This document shows positions 38,590 through 48,126 of a DNA stretch of 64,000 bases, piece after piece. Source of the stretch: Boseongicola sp. H5 (GTDB lineage: Bacteria > Pseudomonadota > Alphaproteobacteria > Rhodobacterales > Rhodobacteraceae); assembly GCA_020622165.1 (NCBI GenBank), contig JACNMN010000004.1:186001-250000 (forward strand), given 5' to 3'. The translations under genes and the position numbers were made by a program. The notes beneath the pieces were generated by a model. It did not search any database and was not told where the DNA came from. It worked only from the letters and a program-made list of their open reading frames with translations. How positions within the stretch are numbered: position 1 is the first letter of the stretch; each line of letters begins with the position of its first letter.

Positions 38590-38916
38590 ATGCTGACCAG
38601 TCATGCGAAGTACAATCTGGGCCAAGTGGTCCGGCACAAGAAACACCCGTTCCGCGGGGTTGTTTTTGATATCGATCCGGAGTTTTCGAACACCGAGGAA
38701 TGGTACGATGCCATCCCCGAAGGAAGCCGTCCGTCCAAGGCGCAGCCGTTTTACCATCTTCTGGCGGAAAACGATCAGACCTATTACGTGGCCTACGTGT
38801 CGGAGCAGAATCTCGTGGCCGACCATACAGGCGAACCGGTCGATCATCCCGACCTGCCGGAGCTTTTCGGAGATTTTCAGGACGGGCGCTACCCGCTTGA
38901 GTACCAGCTGAACTAG
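38590..38916 (+). CDS. hspQ: Heat-shock protein HspQ
   Basis: HspQ (YccV) binds hemimethylated DNA in older reports and acts as a Lon specificity factor in newer ones. The 108-residue protein starts AKYNLGQVVRHKKHPFRGVV and continues with DIDPEFSNTEEWY, PFYHLLAEND and VSEQNLVAD, all typical of the family. ATG 38590 follows AAAAGGGG. Its TAG stop overlaps the TAG stop of the convergent rhodanese gene in one CTAG palindrome. Confidence 0.93.
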   Translation: MLTSHAKYNLGQVVRHKKHPFRGVVFDIDPEFSNTEEWYDAIPEGSRPSKAQPFYHLLAENDQTYYVAYVSEQNLVADHTGEPVDHPDLPELFGDFQDGRYPLEYQLN

Positions 38917-39308
38917 GGCGCTTCGTCCTTTGCGACGGGAAGCCCGGCCTCGGCCCATGCCGAAAAACCGCCCTCGATCTCGGCGATGTCCTCCAGCCCC
39001 ATATCCTGCAAGGTCTTGACCGACAAAGCGGATCGCCACGCGGCAGCGCAAAACAGGATCAGCGTCCTGTCGGTCGCCAATTCGGGTTTGTGATAGGGGC
39101 TTTCAGGGTCAATCCAGAATTCCAGCATGCCGCGCGGGGCGTGAAACGCGCCCGGGATGCGGCCGTCGCGTTTCAGCTCGCGAACGTCCCGGATATCGAC
39201 AAGCAAGGCGCGGCCGTCTTCGGCTCGGGCCCGGGCTTCGGCCGGCGATAGAGACGTGATTTCAGCCTTTGCAGCCGCAACGAGTGATTTTACCGGCGTG
39301 ATCGGCAA
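38913..39308 (-). CDS. Rhodanese-domain protein
   Basis: A single rhodanese domain of 131 residues: LSPAEARARAEDGRALLVDIRDVRELKRDG split over the first half, IPGAFHAPRG, and the active-site loop LFCAAAWRS with the catalytic Cys. Rhodaneses move sulfane sulfur. I chose TTG 39308 because AGAGAGGA lies just upstream and the frame beyond runs into the 3' end of the gamma-glutamyltransferase gene. It lies 13 bases after that gene's stop. Confidence 0.83.
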   Translation of the reverse strand: MPITPVKSLVAAAKAEITSLSPAEARARAEDGRALLVDIRDVRELKRDGRIPGAFHAPRGMLEFWIDPESPYHKPELATDRTLILFCAAAWRSALSVKTLQDMGLEDIAEIEGGFSAWAEAGLPVAKDEAP

Positions 39309-39321
39309 TCCGCGTCCTCTC

Positions 39322-40899
39322 TCAGTATCCAAGCGCACAACCGTCTTTGCGCGGGTCTGAGCCACCTTCGAGCAAACCGGTTCTGGCGTCGATGCGAATG
39401 GCCTGTGCGCCACCGATGGGCAATGCGGGAATGGTGAGCGTATGCCCCTTGGCGCGCAGTGCGTCCTGCACCTGCACGGTATAGCCCCGCTCGATGCTCA
39501 GTCCGTCCACGTCGGCAAAGCAACGCGGCGCGTCTATGGCGGCCTGCGGTGACAGGCCGAAATCCACCACATTGGTCAGAAACCTGGCATGGCCCGTTGC
39601 CTGATATGCCCCGCCCATCACACCGAAGGGCATCAGGCTGCCATCGGCCTGCCGGATCATGCCGGGGATGATCGTATGCATCGGCCGCTTGCGTGGCCCG
39701 GCCTCGTTCGGGTGCCCCCTGGTCAGGGTGAAACCGGCGCCCCGGTTGTGAAAGAGGATCCCGAACCTGTCGCTGGCCAGACCGGAACCGAAGCTGTGAA
39801 AGATCGAGTAGATCAGCGAAACCGCCAGCCGGTCCCGATCGACCACGGTGATGTAGATCGTTTCCTTGTGCACCGCTTCCGAAACGCGGCTGGGGTTGGC
39901 CATTGCGCGATCCGGGTCGATCAACGCGGCCAGTGCCGTGGCGGTTTTCGCCGACATCATATGGTCGGTGCCCGTGCAACTCCCGGGATCGGCAATGAAG
40001 CGGTTGCGCGCATCATAGGCGAGCTTGGTCGCTTCGGCTTCGATATGGGCACGTTCGGCACCCCATGGGTCCATGTTTCCGATATCGAATTCGGCCAGCA
40101 TATTGGCCAACAGCAAGGCCGTTGCGCCCTGTCCGTTCGGGGGCAGTTCGATCAACTCGACCCCTTTGTACGTTGTGCTGATGGGGGTCACGTAATCGCA
40201 GGCGGTTTCGGCGAAATCCGCCTCGGTATGGCTGCCGCCGAGCGCGCGCAGGCTGGCCACCATATCCGCGGCCACCTCCCCCTCGTAGAACCCCGCGCGC
40301 CCGTCTTTCGCGATCTTGCGCAGCACGTCGGCCTGGCCCGGCGCGGCGAATATCTGGCCGGGTTTCGGCACGGCCCCGGCAAGCAGGAACGTCTCCCGCG
40401 CGCGCCCGGCGAGATTGCCCTCGCTTTCCATCCAGTCCGCGGCGACGCGCGGCGCGACCGGCACACCGTTTTCGGCATAGTGGATCGCCGGGGCCAGAAC
40501 ATCCGCCAATGACATCTGCCCGTGGTCGCCGTGCAGCCTGCAAAATCCGTCGACGGCGCCGGGTATGGTGACGGCGGCGGCATGGCGAAGCGGCATAGTC
40601 TCGTGCCCGGCATCGCGCAAGGCCTCCGCCGACAGGCCGGCCGGGCCCCGCCCGGAGGCATTCAGACCGATAATCTCATTGTCGCCGCGCTTGATCATCG
40701 CGAACATATCGCCGCCAAGCCCGGTCATCTGCGGCTCGCAGATACCCAGCAGGACCGCCGCGCCAATGGCGGCATCCACGGCATTTCCGCCCTGTTCCAG
40801 AAGGTTGATGGCCGTCTTCGCGGCCAACGGGTGCGATGTGGCGCACATTCCGTTTTCGGCGAAAACCGCCGACCGGCCCGGTTGATGGAAATCTCGCAT
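39322..40899 (-). CDS. Gamma-glutamyltransferase family Ntn-hydrolase
   Basis: A 525-residue member of the GGT family, which is made as a precursor and cleaves itself before a threonine that then attacks gamma-glutamyl bonds. The large-subunit part shows AENGMCATSHPLAA and GNAVDAAIGAA. The predicted self-cleavage site is near KETIYITVVD, where the new N-terminal Thr would follow a Glu instead of the Asn/Gln of classic GGT. SFGSGL closes the small subunit motif. I see no signal peptide, so it may be cytoplasmic, with a substrate other than glutathione. Confidence 0.87.
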   Translation of the reverse strand: MRDFHQPGRSAVFAENGMCATSHPLAAKTAINLLEQGGNAVDAAIGAAVLLGICEPQMTGLGGDMFAMIKRGDNEIIGLNASGRGPAGLSAEALRDAGHETMPLRHAAAVTIPGAVDGFCRLHGDHGQMSLADVLAPAIHYAENGVPVAPRVAADWMESEGNLAGRARETFLLAGAVPKPGQIFAAPGQADVLRKIAKDGRAGFYEGEVAADMVASLRALGGSHTEADFAETACDYVTPISTTYKGVELIELPPNGQGATALLLANMLAEFDIGNMDPWGAERAHIEAEATKLAYDARNRFIADPGSCTGTDHMMSAKTATALAALIDPDRAMANPSRVSEAVHKETIYITVVDRDRLAVSLIYSIFHSFGSGLASDRFGILFHNRGAGFTLTRGHPNEAGPRKRPMHTIIPGMIRQADGSLMPFGVMGGAYQATGHARFLTNVVDFGLSPQAAIDAPRCFADVDGLSIERGYTVQVQDALRAKGHTLTIPALPIGGAQAIRIDARTGLLEGGSDPRKDGCALGY

Positions 40900-40973
40900 A
40901 GCTTTGCCTCTCCCCTGCGTGTGCGCAAGGTAAGCGATCGATCAGGGGGGGCAAGCGGGAAACGCTGGAAGGA

Positions 40974-41101
40974 CCTCGGCACCGCGCCACTGGGTGGGGG
41001 CTTTGAGACACGGTGCCGAGGGAAGCCTATGCAGCTACAGACCCGGTAATGGCGGTCCAACCGGGCCAAGTTGCGGAGCTATTGTGGCTCCACCGCGGCA
41101 A
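40974..41101. other. Three consecutive hairpins in the intergenic region (possible structured RNA)
   Basis: Hairpin 1: CCTCGGCACCG (40974-40984) with CGGTGCCGAGG (41011-41021), 11 perfect pairs. Hairpin 2: CCCGGT (41042-41047) with ACCGGG (41060-41065). Hairpin 3: GGAGC (41075-41079) with GCTCC (41087-41091), extended by TTGC/GCAA across a bulge. They fill most of the 233-base gap between the RsbW-like gene and the gamma-glutamyltransferase gene, both on the minus strand. None has a T tract. It could be the leader of the latter gene, a small RNA or a processing site. Confidence 0.4.
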
Positions 41102-41132
41102 TTTGATAAAACTCGAAACAATAGGTCGGATA

Positions 41133-41648
41133 TCAGGTGATTGATGCGACAGGCGATGCAATCGAGAAGCTCAGCCTGTTCTCGTTGCCCTCGCGGGTGT
41201 ACCGCAGATCGGAGGCGAGGTCATGAATCAGGCCCCAACCGAATCCCCCCTCTGGCAGGTCGTCCACATCCGTCAGCTCCGCATCAAAGCGTCTGGGGCA
41301 GGGTATCTTGCCGTCCGGCATCCCCAGCCCCCGGTCGCAGACCACGCAATCCACGCCATGCTTGTGCGCAGTGACCGTCATCGAGATAACGGAACCCCCG
41401 TCGGCCCCGTAGGCATGTTCCACGATATTGTTCAGAACCTCGGCCAGCACGATTTCCACGGCGTCCACATGTTCGGGAGAGAGGCCGTGGCCTTTGACAT
41501 GTGCGCGCATCCGTCCAAGCGCCTCCCCCACCGCGTCGGGGGTGCTTTGAAAATCGAGCGAAAGGGTCATCCTCCGATGTCTGTCCCGTGTATCGATACA
41601 TGTCGTCGCCTCATCTTCGCAGCGGTCAACTTGCCCGCGCGGCGCCAT
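41133..41648 (-). CDS. Anti-sigma-factor-like histidine-kinase-type ATPase (RsbW type)
   Basis: A GHKL ATPase of the RsbW/SpoIIAB kind, which phosphorylates STAS proteins and holds sigma factors. The N box is EIVLAEVLNNIVEHAYG, the G1 box CDRGLGMPDGK and the G2 box GFGWGLIHDLA. The start is uncertain: ATG 41648 has GGAGG three bases upstream and overlaps the STAS gene by 23 bases, while ATG 41570 (MTLSLDF) begins the conserved fold but has its GGAGG directly against it. No sigma factor gene is adjacent. Confidence 0.82.
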   Translation of the reverse strand: MAPRGQVDRCEDEATTCIDTRDRHRRMTLSLDFQSTPDAVGEALGRMRAHVKGHGLSPEHVDAVEIVLAEVLNNIVEHAYGADGGSVISMTVTAHKHGVDCVVCDRGLGMPDGKIPCPRRFDAELTDVDDLPEGGFGWGLIHDLASDLRYTREGNENRLSFSIASPVASIT

Positions 41649-41976
41649 AGGCCTCCAACGCCTGCTGTAGATCGTCATGAATGGTGAAGACCGTGTTCAT
41701 GCGGGTCAATGTCATCACTTTTTCAACGGCGGGTTGAAGGCTTGCCAGATCCAGCCTTCGATCCGCGCCCAGCAGTTTTCGCGCAGCGACAACTGCGCCC
41801 AGCCCGCTTGAATCGAGAAACTCCACCTTGTCCAGATTCATCACGACCGGCCCTGTCCCGTTTTCGACCAGCGCGCGAAAACTGTCCTTGAACTGAATGG
41901 CGACGGCGGCATCGAGCCGATCCTCGTCGACATGAATGATCGTGATGGCCCCCGCGGCATCTTTCACAAGGTTCAT
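41626..41976 (-). CDS. STAS-domain anti-anti-sigma factor
   Basis: A 116-residue single STAS domain similar to RsbV/SpoIIAA. The phosphorylatable serine is in VEFLDSSGLGAVV (Ser56 or Ser57). When unphosphorylated it would bind the RsbW-like ATPase encoded just downstream. The two genes overlap, so the pair forms a partner-switching module; the phosphatase and the sigma factor or other target are not in the window. Confidence 0.9.
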   Translation of the reverse strand: MNLVKDAAGAITIIHVDEDRLDAAVAIQFKDSFRALVENGTGPVVMNLDKVEFLDSSGLGAVVAARKLLGADRRLDLASLQPAVEKVMTLTRMNTVFTIHDDLQQALEAYGAARAS

Positions 41977-42067
41977 CGCTGTTCCTTCCGTCTGTGCTGC
42001 GTTAGAGCCTAGACGGCAATCCTTACCATTCGGTATCCATGGGCCGGTGACAGAGACGGAGGGTCAG

Positions 42068-43246
42068 ATGAACAAGGTGGTGATCTGCGGGGCCTCCCGC
42101 ACCCCGATGGGCGGGTTTCAAGGCGCTTTTTCGAATGTGTCGGCGGCGGATCTCGGCGGGGTCGCTATCAGCGCGGCGCTGGCTCAATCCGGCGCCGGCC
42201 CCGATCAGGTCGATGAGCTTCTGATGGGCTGCGTCCTTCCGGCAGGCCAAGGGCAGGCCCCGGCGCGTCAGGCGGGGTTCAAGGCCGGTCTGGGCCAGGA
42301 CGTGCCGGCCACCACACTCAACAAGATGTGCGGCTCGGGCATGAAGGCGGCCATGATCGCCTTCGATCAACTGGCCCTCGGGCAGACGGATCTGATCGTC
42401 GCGGGCGGCATGGAAAGCATGACGAACGCGCCCTATCTGCTGCCCAACATGCGCGGCGGCGCCCGGATCGGGCATGGTCAAACCATCGACCACATGTTTC
42501 TCGACGGGCTCGAAGACGCCTATGACAAGGGCCGCCTGATGGGCACCTTTGCCGAGGATTGCGCAGAGAAGTACCAGTTTACCCGCGCCGCGCAGGACGA
42601 CTATGCGCTGACCTCGCTCTCCAATGCGCTGGCTGCAATCGAAAACGGGGCCTTCGCGGATGAAGTCGCTCCGGTCACGGTCACTACGCGCAAGGCCGTG
42701 ACCGAGATTGCCGTCGACGAGCAGCCGGGCAAGGCCCGTCCCGAGAAAATCCCCGAGCTCAAACCCGCCTTTCGCAAGGACGGAACGGTGACCGCGGCGA
42801 ATGCGTCCTCGATCTCCGATGGGGCGGCTGCCTTGGTTCTGGCCCGCGAAAGCGTGGCCGAGGCCAAGGAGCTACCGATCCGGGCCCATATCCGCGGCCA
42901 CGCATCCCACGCGCAGGAACCCGGATGGTTCACCACCGCTCCGGTTCCGGCCGCCGAAAAGCTCCTGTCCCGTATCGGTTGGACGCCCGAGGATGTGGAC
43001 CTGTGGGAAATCAACGAGGCCTTTGCCGTGGTGCCGATGGCCTTCATGCGCGCCTTCGATCTGCCCCGCGACAAGGTCAACGTGAATGGCGGGGCCTGTG
43101 CACTTGGCCACCCGATCGGGGCGTCCGGCGCGCGGATCATGGTCACGCTTCTGAACGCGCTGGAAAAACGCGGCCTGAAACGCGGTGTCGCGGCCATCTG
43201 CATCGGCGGCGGCGAAGGCACCGCCATCGCCATCGAACGCCCATGA
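42068..43246 (+). CDS. Acetyl-CoA acetyltransferase (thiolase)
   Basis: Thiolase II joins two acetyl-CoA to acetoacetyl-CoA, the entry to polyhydroxybutyrate, or runs in reverse in beta-oxidation. The 392-residue protein has the nucleophile Cys in NKMCGSGMKA near residue 88, the NEAFA motif, the His in CALGHPIGASGAR and the second Cys in CIGGGEGTA near the C terminus. The frame is open from 41936, but ATG 42068 begins the fold. In the promoter gap TACC-N4-GGTA at 42024-42035 is a small inverted repeat of unknown meaning. No phaB is nearby. Confidence 0.92.
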   Translation: MNKVVICGASRTPMGGFQGAFSNVSAADLGGVAISAALAQSGAGPDQVDELLMGCVLPAGQGQAPARQAGFKAGLGQDVPATTLNKMCGSGMKAAMIAFDQLALGQTDLIVAGGMESMTNAPYLLPNMRGGARIGHGQTIDHMFLDGLEDAYDKGRLMGTFAEDCAEKYQFTRAAQDDYALTSLSNALAAIENGAFADEVAPVTVTTRKAVTEIAVDEQPGKARPEKIPELKPAFRKDGTVTAANASSISDGAAALVLARESVAEAKELPIRAHIRGHASHAQEPGWFTTAPVPAAEKLLSRIGWTPEDVDLWEINEAFAVVPMAFMRAFDLPRDKVNVNGGACALGHPIGASGARIMVTLLNALEKRGLKRGVAAICIGGGEGTAIAIERP

Positions 43247-43327
43247 TCGTCTTTCTTTAACAGATATGGCGGGACCTAGTTGGGCCGAAACCCACGCGCC
43301 CGCCCCTTGCCGAGGGCACGCAACACC

Positions 43328-43780
43328 ATGCAGGTCGACTATCAAACGCTCTCCCGAACCATCGACAGCCTCACCGATGGCGAAACCGACGAGATCGCGC
43401 TTATGGCGACCGTCGCCTGCGAGGTGCACCATTCCGATCCGCGCTTCGACTGGACCGGGTTTTACCGCGTGACCGAACCGGGGCTTCTGAAAATCGGGCC
43501 CTATCAGGGTGGCCACGGCTGCCTGCAGATCCCGTTCTCCCGCGGCGTCTGCGGTGCCGCTGCGCGCAGCGGGCAGGTGCAGCTGGTTGCGGATGTCGAT
43601 GCCTTTCCCGGGCATATCGCTTGCGCATCTTCAACCCGGTCGGAGCTTGTTCTGCCGGTCTGGAACGCCGCTGGCGATCTGATCGCCGTTTTCGACATCG
43701 ACAGCGACAAACCCGCTGCCTTCACCGAAACCGATGCCGAGAAACTGGCCGCAATTCTTGCCGCCGTCTTCCAGCGCTAG
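43328..43780 (+). CDS. Free methionine-(R)-sulfoxide reductase (GAF domain, fRMsr/MsrC)
   Basis: A 150-residue GAF-domain protein with Cys65, Cys75 and Cys99. The spacing (10 and 24) equals that of Cys84, Cys94 and Cys118 in E. coli fRMsr, which reduces free Met-R-sulfoxide. Surrounding motifs are GHGCLQIPFSRGVCGAA and SELVLPVWNAAGDLIAVFDIDS. ATG 43328 is preferred to 43280. Its TAG stop shares a CTAG palindrome with the stop of the convergent rmuC. Confidence 0.92.
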   Translation: MQVDYQTLSRTIDSLTDGETDEIALMATVACEVHHSDPRFDWTGFYRVTEPGLLKIGPYQGGHGCLQIPFSRGVCGAAARSGQVQLVADVDAFPGHIACASSTRSELVLPVWNAAGDLIAVFDIDSDKPAAFTETDAEKLAAILAAVFQR

Positions 43781-44943
43781 CGCCGGGGGAGCGGGACCAC
43801 GGTTTCCTCCGCACCCGGGGCCAGTTCCTCGAAATCGAAATTGTCGAGCTTCGTCGCGCGTTTGCCCGCCCGTTCGGCGGCGATAGTGATATCGTCGATA
43901 TCCTTGCGCGCCTGCCCGAAATGGGTGTTCAGCTTCGCCACCCGTTCCACCACGAGCTCCACGTCGCGGTGCATCATCGCAAGCTGTTTGCGAATGGCGC
44001 CCGCCTGTTCCCGCATCCGCGCATCTTTCAGGATTGCGCGCATCGTGTTCAGGGTGGCCATGCAGGTCGTGGGTGACACGATCCAGACCCGTGCGGCGAA
44101 ACCTTCGCGGACCAGTTCCGGAAAATTCGCGTGCAGTTCCGCATAGACGGCCTCCGACGGCAGGAACATCAATGCCCCGTCCGCGGTTTCGCCTTCCAGA
44201 ATGTACCGCTCCGAAATCGCCTTGATATGCGCCTTCACGGCCACCCGCATCTGCTTTTGCGCCTCGTTCACCTCATAGGCCGTGTCGGCCGCTCTGAGCG
44301 CCTCATAGGCTTCAAGCGGAAATTTCGAGTCGATGACGATCGGCCCGGGCGGGTTCGGCAGATGGATCAGGCAATCGGCACGTTTGCCGTTCGACAGCGT
44401 GGCCTGAAACGCATAGCTGTCCGATGGCAGCGCCTTCGACACGATATCGTTGAGCTGGATCTCTCCGAATGCGCCGCGGGTCTGCTTGTTCGACAGGATA
44501 TCCTGCAGGCTCAGCACGTCGCCCGAAAGCTTCTCGATATTGGCCTGCGCCTTGTCGATCTGCTCTAGCTTCTGCTGCAATTCTCCCAGGGATCGCGCGG
44601 TGCGGGTCGATGTGCCATGCAAAGTTTCGGACATGCCTTTCTGCACGTCTTCCAGCCGCCGCTCCATCGCCTCGATCATCTGGCTCTGCGCCTTGGCCTG
44701 CATCTCTGAGACATGGGTCAGCCCGCCCGCCAACTGGTGCTGCCCGTCGCTTAAGGACTGCACCCGCTGCCCAAGCCCGCCGATGCTTTGTACCAGCGGC
44801 TCCATCATGCGTGCCGAGCGGGTCGCCGCCCGCATCGCCAGCACGATCAGGACCAGCATCAGGAGCAATGCACCCGCGCCGATCACCAGCGCCAGCGTGA
44901 GCGGATCGCCCAGATCAATCACGGTTTCGCCAATCTGTATCAT
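43777..44943 (-). CDS. rmuC: DNA recombination protein RmuC
   Basis: RmuC limits inversion at short inverted repeats. The 388-residue protein has an N-terminal membrane helix (about 14-36), a long coiled coil (about 45-130), and the RmuC nuclease-like domain from about 145, with [30 protein letters not shown] and [23 protein letters not shown]. It overlaps mutL by four bases (ATGA at 44940-44943). Confidence 0.92.
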   Translation of the reverse strand: MIQIGETVIDLGDPLTLALVIGAGALLLMLVLIVLAMRAATRSARMMEPLVQSIGGLGQRVQSLSDGQHQLAGGLTHVSEMQAKAQSQMIEAMERRLEDVQKGMSETLHGTSTRTARSLGELQQKLEQIDKAQANIEKLSGDVLSLQDILSNKQTRGAFGEIQLNDIVSKALPSDSYAFQATLSNGKRADCLIHLPNPPGPIVIDSKFPLEAYEALRAADTAYEVNEAQKQMRVAVKAHIKAISERYILEGETADGALMFLPSEAVYAELHANFPELVREGFAARVWIVSPTTCMATLNTMRAILKDARMREQAGAIRKQLAMMHRDVELVVERVAKLNTHFGQARKDIDDITIAAERAGKRATKLDNFDFEELAPGAEETVVPLPRR

Positions 44944-46769
44944 GTCCGCCCGAACAGCCGCTCGATATCACTCAGCTTCAGCTCCACATAGGTGGGCCGC
45001 CCATGGTTGCACTGGCCAGAATGCGGCGTCGCTTCCATCTCGCGCAGAAGCGCATTCATCTCATCGGCCTGCATCCGCCGCCCCGATCTGATCGACCCGT
45101 GGCAAGCCACCCGGCTCAGGATCGCCTCGATCCGGGCTTGCAGGGTCCGGCTGTCGCCCAACTCGTCCAGTTCGTCCAGAATGTCGCGCAACATGGCCTC
45201 GGCATTCACCGTCCCCAGGATCGCGGGCGTCTCGCGCACGGCCACCGTGCCGGGGCCGAACGCCTCGATGCCCAGACCGAACCGCGCCAGTTCCGGGGCC
45301 ATGTCAAGCAGCCGGTCGGCATCGGCGCCAAGCGTCACGATTTCGGGGATCAGAAGCGCCTGCGCGGCGACACCGTTTTCCGCCATCTGGCGTTTCAGCT
45401 TTTCGTAAACCAGACGTTCATGAGCCGCGTGCTGATCCACGATCACGAGGCCGTCTTCGGTCTGCGCGAGGATATAATTCTCATGTACCTGCGCCCTTGC
45501 GGCCCCAAGCGGCAGGGCGGCGATCTCGGGGGTATCGTCGATCACCTCTTCGACCCGGGCGCTTGCAGGCGCAAAGCGCTCCGCCGGGTCGGCCAGCCCG
45601 GGCGCCTGCCATTCCCGTGCGCGAAGCGTCGCCTGCGAGGGCCGGTCCATCTGGTAAACCCGTGCCCCCGTGGCTTCGGGCCGGAAGGCGCCCAATGTTG
45701 CGCCCGCCACGGTGGTGGAGGCCCGATGCCCCGCCTCGGCCAGGGCATGGCGCAGCGCCGTCACGATCAGCCCGCGTGCCACGCCCGGTTCGCGAAACCG
45801 GACCTCGGCCTTCGCTGGATGCACGTTGACATCCACCCGCTCCGGCGGGCAATCGACGAACAACGCGACAGCGGGGTGCCGGTCCCGGCTCAGAAAATCC
45901 GCATAGGCACCGCGCAATGCCCCGATCAGGAGCTTGTCGCGCACCGGGCGGCCGTTGACGAAAAGATATTGCGCAACGGCGGACCCGCGCGAATAGGTCG
46001 GCAGGCCCGCAAAGCCCACCAGCCGCAAGCCGTCGCGCTCCGCCTCGATCGGCAAGGCGTTATCTATGAATTCCCGGCCCATCACGGTGCCCAGCCGGGC
46101 GCGCAGGGCATCGAACAGCTCGCGCTGTTCGGCATCCGCACGGAAGGTCACGCGCGGCGCATCGCTGACATCGCGCAGGGTGAAGCCCACGCCCGGTTCG
46201 GCCATCGCAAGCCGTTTCACCACGTCGGATATCGCCTGCATCTCGGCCCGGTCGGTGCGCAGGAATTTCAGCCGCGCGGGTGTGGCGAAAAACAGATCGC
46301 GAAGCTCGACAACGGTGCCACGGGACAAGGCCGCCGGCTTCACCGCGCCCATGTCGCCTCCGCTGACACGGATCTGGCACGCCTCGCACCCATCGGCCCG
46401 GCTGGTGATCGTCAGCCGGCCAACGGCGCCAAGGGACGGCAACGCCTCCCCGCGGAACCCGAAGGATCGGATGTTCAGAAGATCGGAGCCATCGATCTTC
46501 GACGTCGCATGCCGGGCAAGTGCGAGCGGCATATCGTCGGGCCCCATGCCGCAGCCATCATCGGTCACCCGGATCAGGCTCTTGCCGCCATGAGCGATGT
46601 CGACCGAGATGCGGCGCGCGCCCGCATCGATCGCGTTTTCCACCAGCTCTTTCACCGCGGAGGCAGGGCGTTCCACGACTTCGCCCGCCGCGATCCGATT
46701 GATCGCGGTTTCGTCCAGTTTGCGGATCGCACGCGGGCTATCGCTTATCTTGGGGTCTGGGTGGGCCAT
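44940..46769 (-). CDS. mutL: DNA mismatch repair protein MutL
   Basis: MutL links mismatch recognition by MutS to strand incision. The 609-residue protein has the GHKL ATPase motifs at the N terminus ([20 protein letters not shown] split near 22-42, DDGCGM, GFRGEAL) and a C-terminal dimerization domain. That domain carries [12 protein letters not shown], the endonuclease metal motif DQHA(x)2E(x)4E, together with CHGSIRSG and CNHGRP. So this is a nicking-type MutL, consistent with the absence of Dam/MutH. Start is ATG 46769; the frame beyond it lies in the M16 gene. Confidence 0.95.
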   Translation of the reverse strand: MAHPDPKISDSPRAIRKLDETAINRIAAGEVVERPASAVKELVENAIDAGARRISVDIAHGGKSLIRVTDDGCGMGPDDMPLALARHATSKIDGSDLLNIRSFGFRGEALPSLGAVGRLTITSRADGCEACQIRVSGGDMGAVKPAALSRGTVVELRDLFFATPARLKFLRTDRAEMQAISDVVKRLAMAEPGVGFTLRDVSDAPRVTFRADAEQRELFDALRARLGTVMGREFIDNALPIEAERDGLRLVGFAGLPTYSRGSAVAQYLFVNGRPVRDKLLIGALRGAYADFLSRDRHPAVALFVDCPPERVDVNVHPAKAEVRFREPGVARGLIVTALRHALAEAGHRASTTVAGATLGAFRPEATGARVYQMDRPSQATLRAREWQAPGLADPAERFAPASARVEEVIDDTPEIAALPLGAARAQVHENYILAQTEDGLVIVDQHAAHERLVYEKLKRQMAENGVAAQALLIPEIVTLGADADRLLDMAPELARFGLGIEAFGPGTVAVRETPAILGTVNAEAMLRDILDELDELGDSRTLQARIEAILSRVACHGSIRSGRRMQADEMNALLREMEATPHSGQCNHGRPTYVELKLSDIERLFGRT

Positions 46770-46815
46770 GCCACTATGGGTAGCATGGCCCGCTCCGATT
46801 CGGAAACGCTTCCGC

Positions 46816-48126
46816 TCAGTTACCGGGTTCCAGCCCTTCGGGCTGCCCGACAACGACGAAATGCAGGTTCTCCGGCTGCAAGAACCGCGCTGCGACGCGC
46901 CGGACATCCTCCATCGTCACCGCGTCGACCTGTGCATTTCGGGTTGCGATATAGTCCACCGGCATTCCGTCCTGCTGCATGCCGGCCAGAATCCCGGCGA
47001 TCGTGTTGTTGCCGTCAAAGCGGAGCGGATAGGCGCCGGTCATGAACAGCTTGGCGGCTTCCAGCTCCTCCTCGGTCACGCCGTTCGCGGCGATATCGGC
47101 CCATTCCGCACGGGTGACGGCCACAGCCTCTGCAACCAGATCGTTGGACGAGGAAAACCGCCCCAGCATCATCGGCTGATGGTCCGACAGGGCCAGATAG
47201 GTATAGATGCCGTAGGTCAGCCCCCGTTCAACCCGGACCTCCTGCATCAGGCGGGAGCGGAAGTTGCCGCCGCCGATGATCTGATTCAGCACGAAGGCGG
47301 GGAAGAAATCCGGATCAAGCCGTTCGATCCCGCGATGTCCGAAATAGGCCACCGATTGCGGGGTCGGAAAATCGACAACCGTCGTGCCCCCGTCCAGCAG
47401 ATAGGGGGCGGGGCCCGGCAGGGGGGCGCCTTCGGCCGGCAGATCGCCCAGCAACGCGTCCAGAAGCAGCCCGAGTTCCTCGGCGGTGATATCGCCCGCC
47501 GCACCCACGAAAACCCGATCGCGGGCGAAGGCCGCGCGATGGGCGGCGATCATGTCGTCCCGTGTCAGGGCGCTGACCGAGGCGGTGGTGCCTTCCTGCG
47601 CACTGGCATACGGGTGATCGCCGAACGCCAGCGCGTTGAACCGGGTGGCGGCGATGCTTTGGGGGTCTTGCGCGTCGGACTCGATGATCGACACAACCTG
47701 GCCGCGGACCCGTTCCAGCGCCGTTTCGTCAAAATTCGGTGCCACGATCGCCTGACGCAGCAGGTCGGCGGCCTGATCCCGGTTCTGCGTCAGCATCTGC
47801 GCATTGATGACCAGACTGTCGCGATACGCGCTGAAATCGAACTCGGCGGCAAGTGCCTCGGTCGCGGCGGCAAAACCCTGCGCATCCAGATCGCCCGCGC
47901 CTTCCTCCAGCAGACCGGTCATCAGGAAGGTCGCGCCACGCTTGCCGGGCGCATCCAGCGAGGTGCCGCCCTGAAACCGGATATCCAGTGCGACGAAGGG
48001 AATCGAATGATCCTCCACCAGCCAGGCCGAAATGCCGCCCGGAGAGACGACCTCTTCGATATCGACGGCCCAGGCGGGCAGCGCAAGGATCAGGGCGGTG
48101 ATCGCGGTGAACACGGCGCGGATCAT
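46816..48126 (-). CDS. M16-family peptidase homologue without the zinc motif
   Basis: A 436-residue protein with a Sec signal peptide ending near PAWAVDI (residue 20). It has the M16 fold ([21 protein letters not shown] split near 48-70, then [10 protein letters not shown]), but at the HxxEH position it reads [10 protein letters not shown], so it cannot bind zinc in the usual way. It is most likely the inactive partner of the M16 peptidase encoded immediately upstream, as in PqqF/G or mitochondrial processing peptidase pairs. It overlaps that gene by four bases. Confidence 0.9.
   Translation of the reverse strand: MIRAVFTAITALILALPAWAVDIEEVVSPGGISAWLVEDHSIPFVALDIRFQGGTSLDAPGKRGATFLMTGLLEEGAGDLDAQGFAAATEALAAEFDFSAYRDSLVINAQMLTQNRDQAADLLRQAIVAPNFDETALERVRGQVVSIIESDAQDPQSIAATRFNALAFGDHPYASAQEGTTASVSALTRDDMIAAHRAAFARDRVFVGAAGDITAEELGLLLDALLGDLPAEGAPLPGPAPYLLDGGTTVVDFPTPQSVAYFGHRGIERLDPDFFPAFVLNQIIGGGNFRSRLMQEVRVERGLTYGIYTYLALSDHQPMMLGRFSSSNDLVAEAVAVTRAEWADIAANGVTEEELEAAKLFMTGAYPLRFDGNNTIAGILAGMQQDGMPVDYIATRNAQVDAVTMEDVRRVAARFLQPENLHFVVVGQPEGLEPGN

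Noticed and set aside
45003-47045. Open frame of 680 codons opposite mutL
   Set aside because: It is antisense to mutL, whose ATPase and endonuclease motifs are clear. The frame has no family resemblance.
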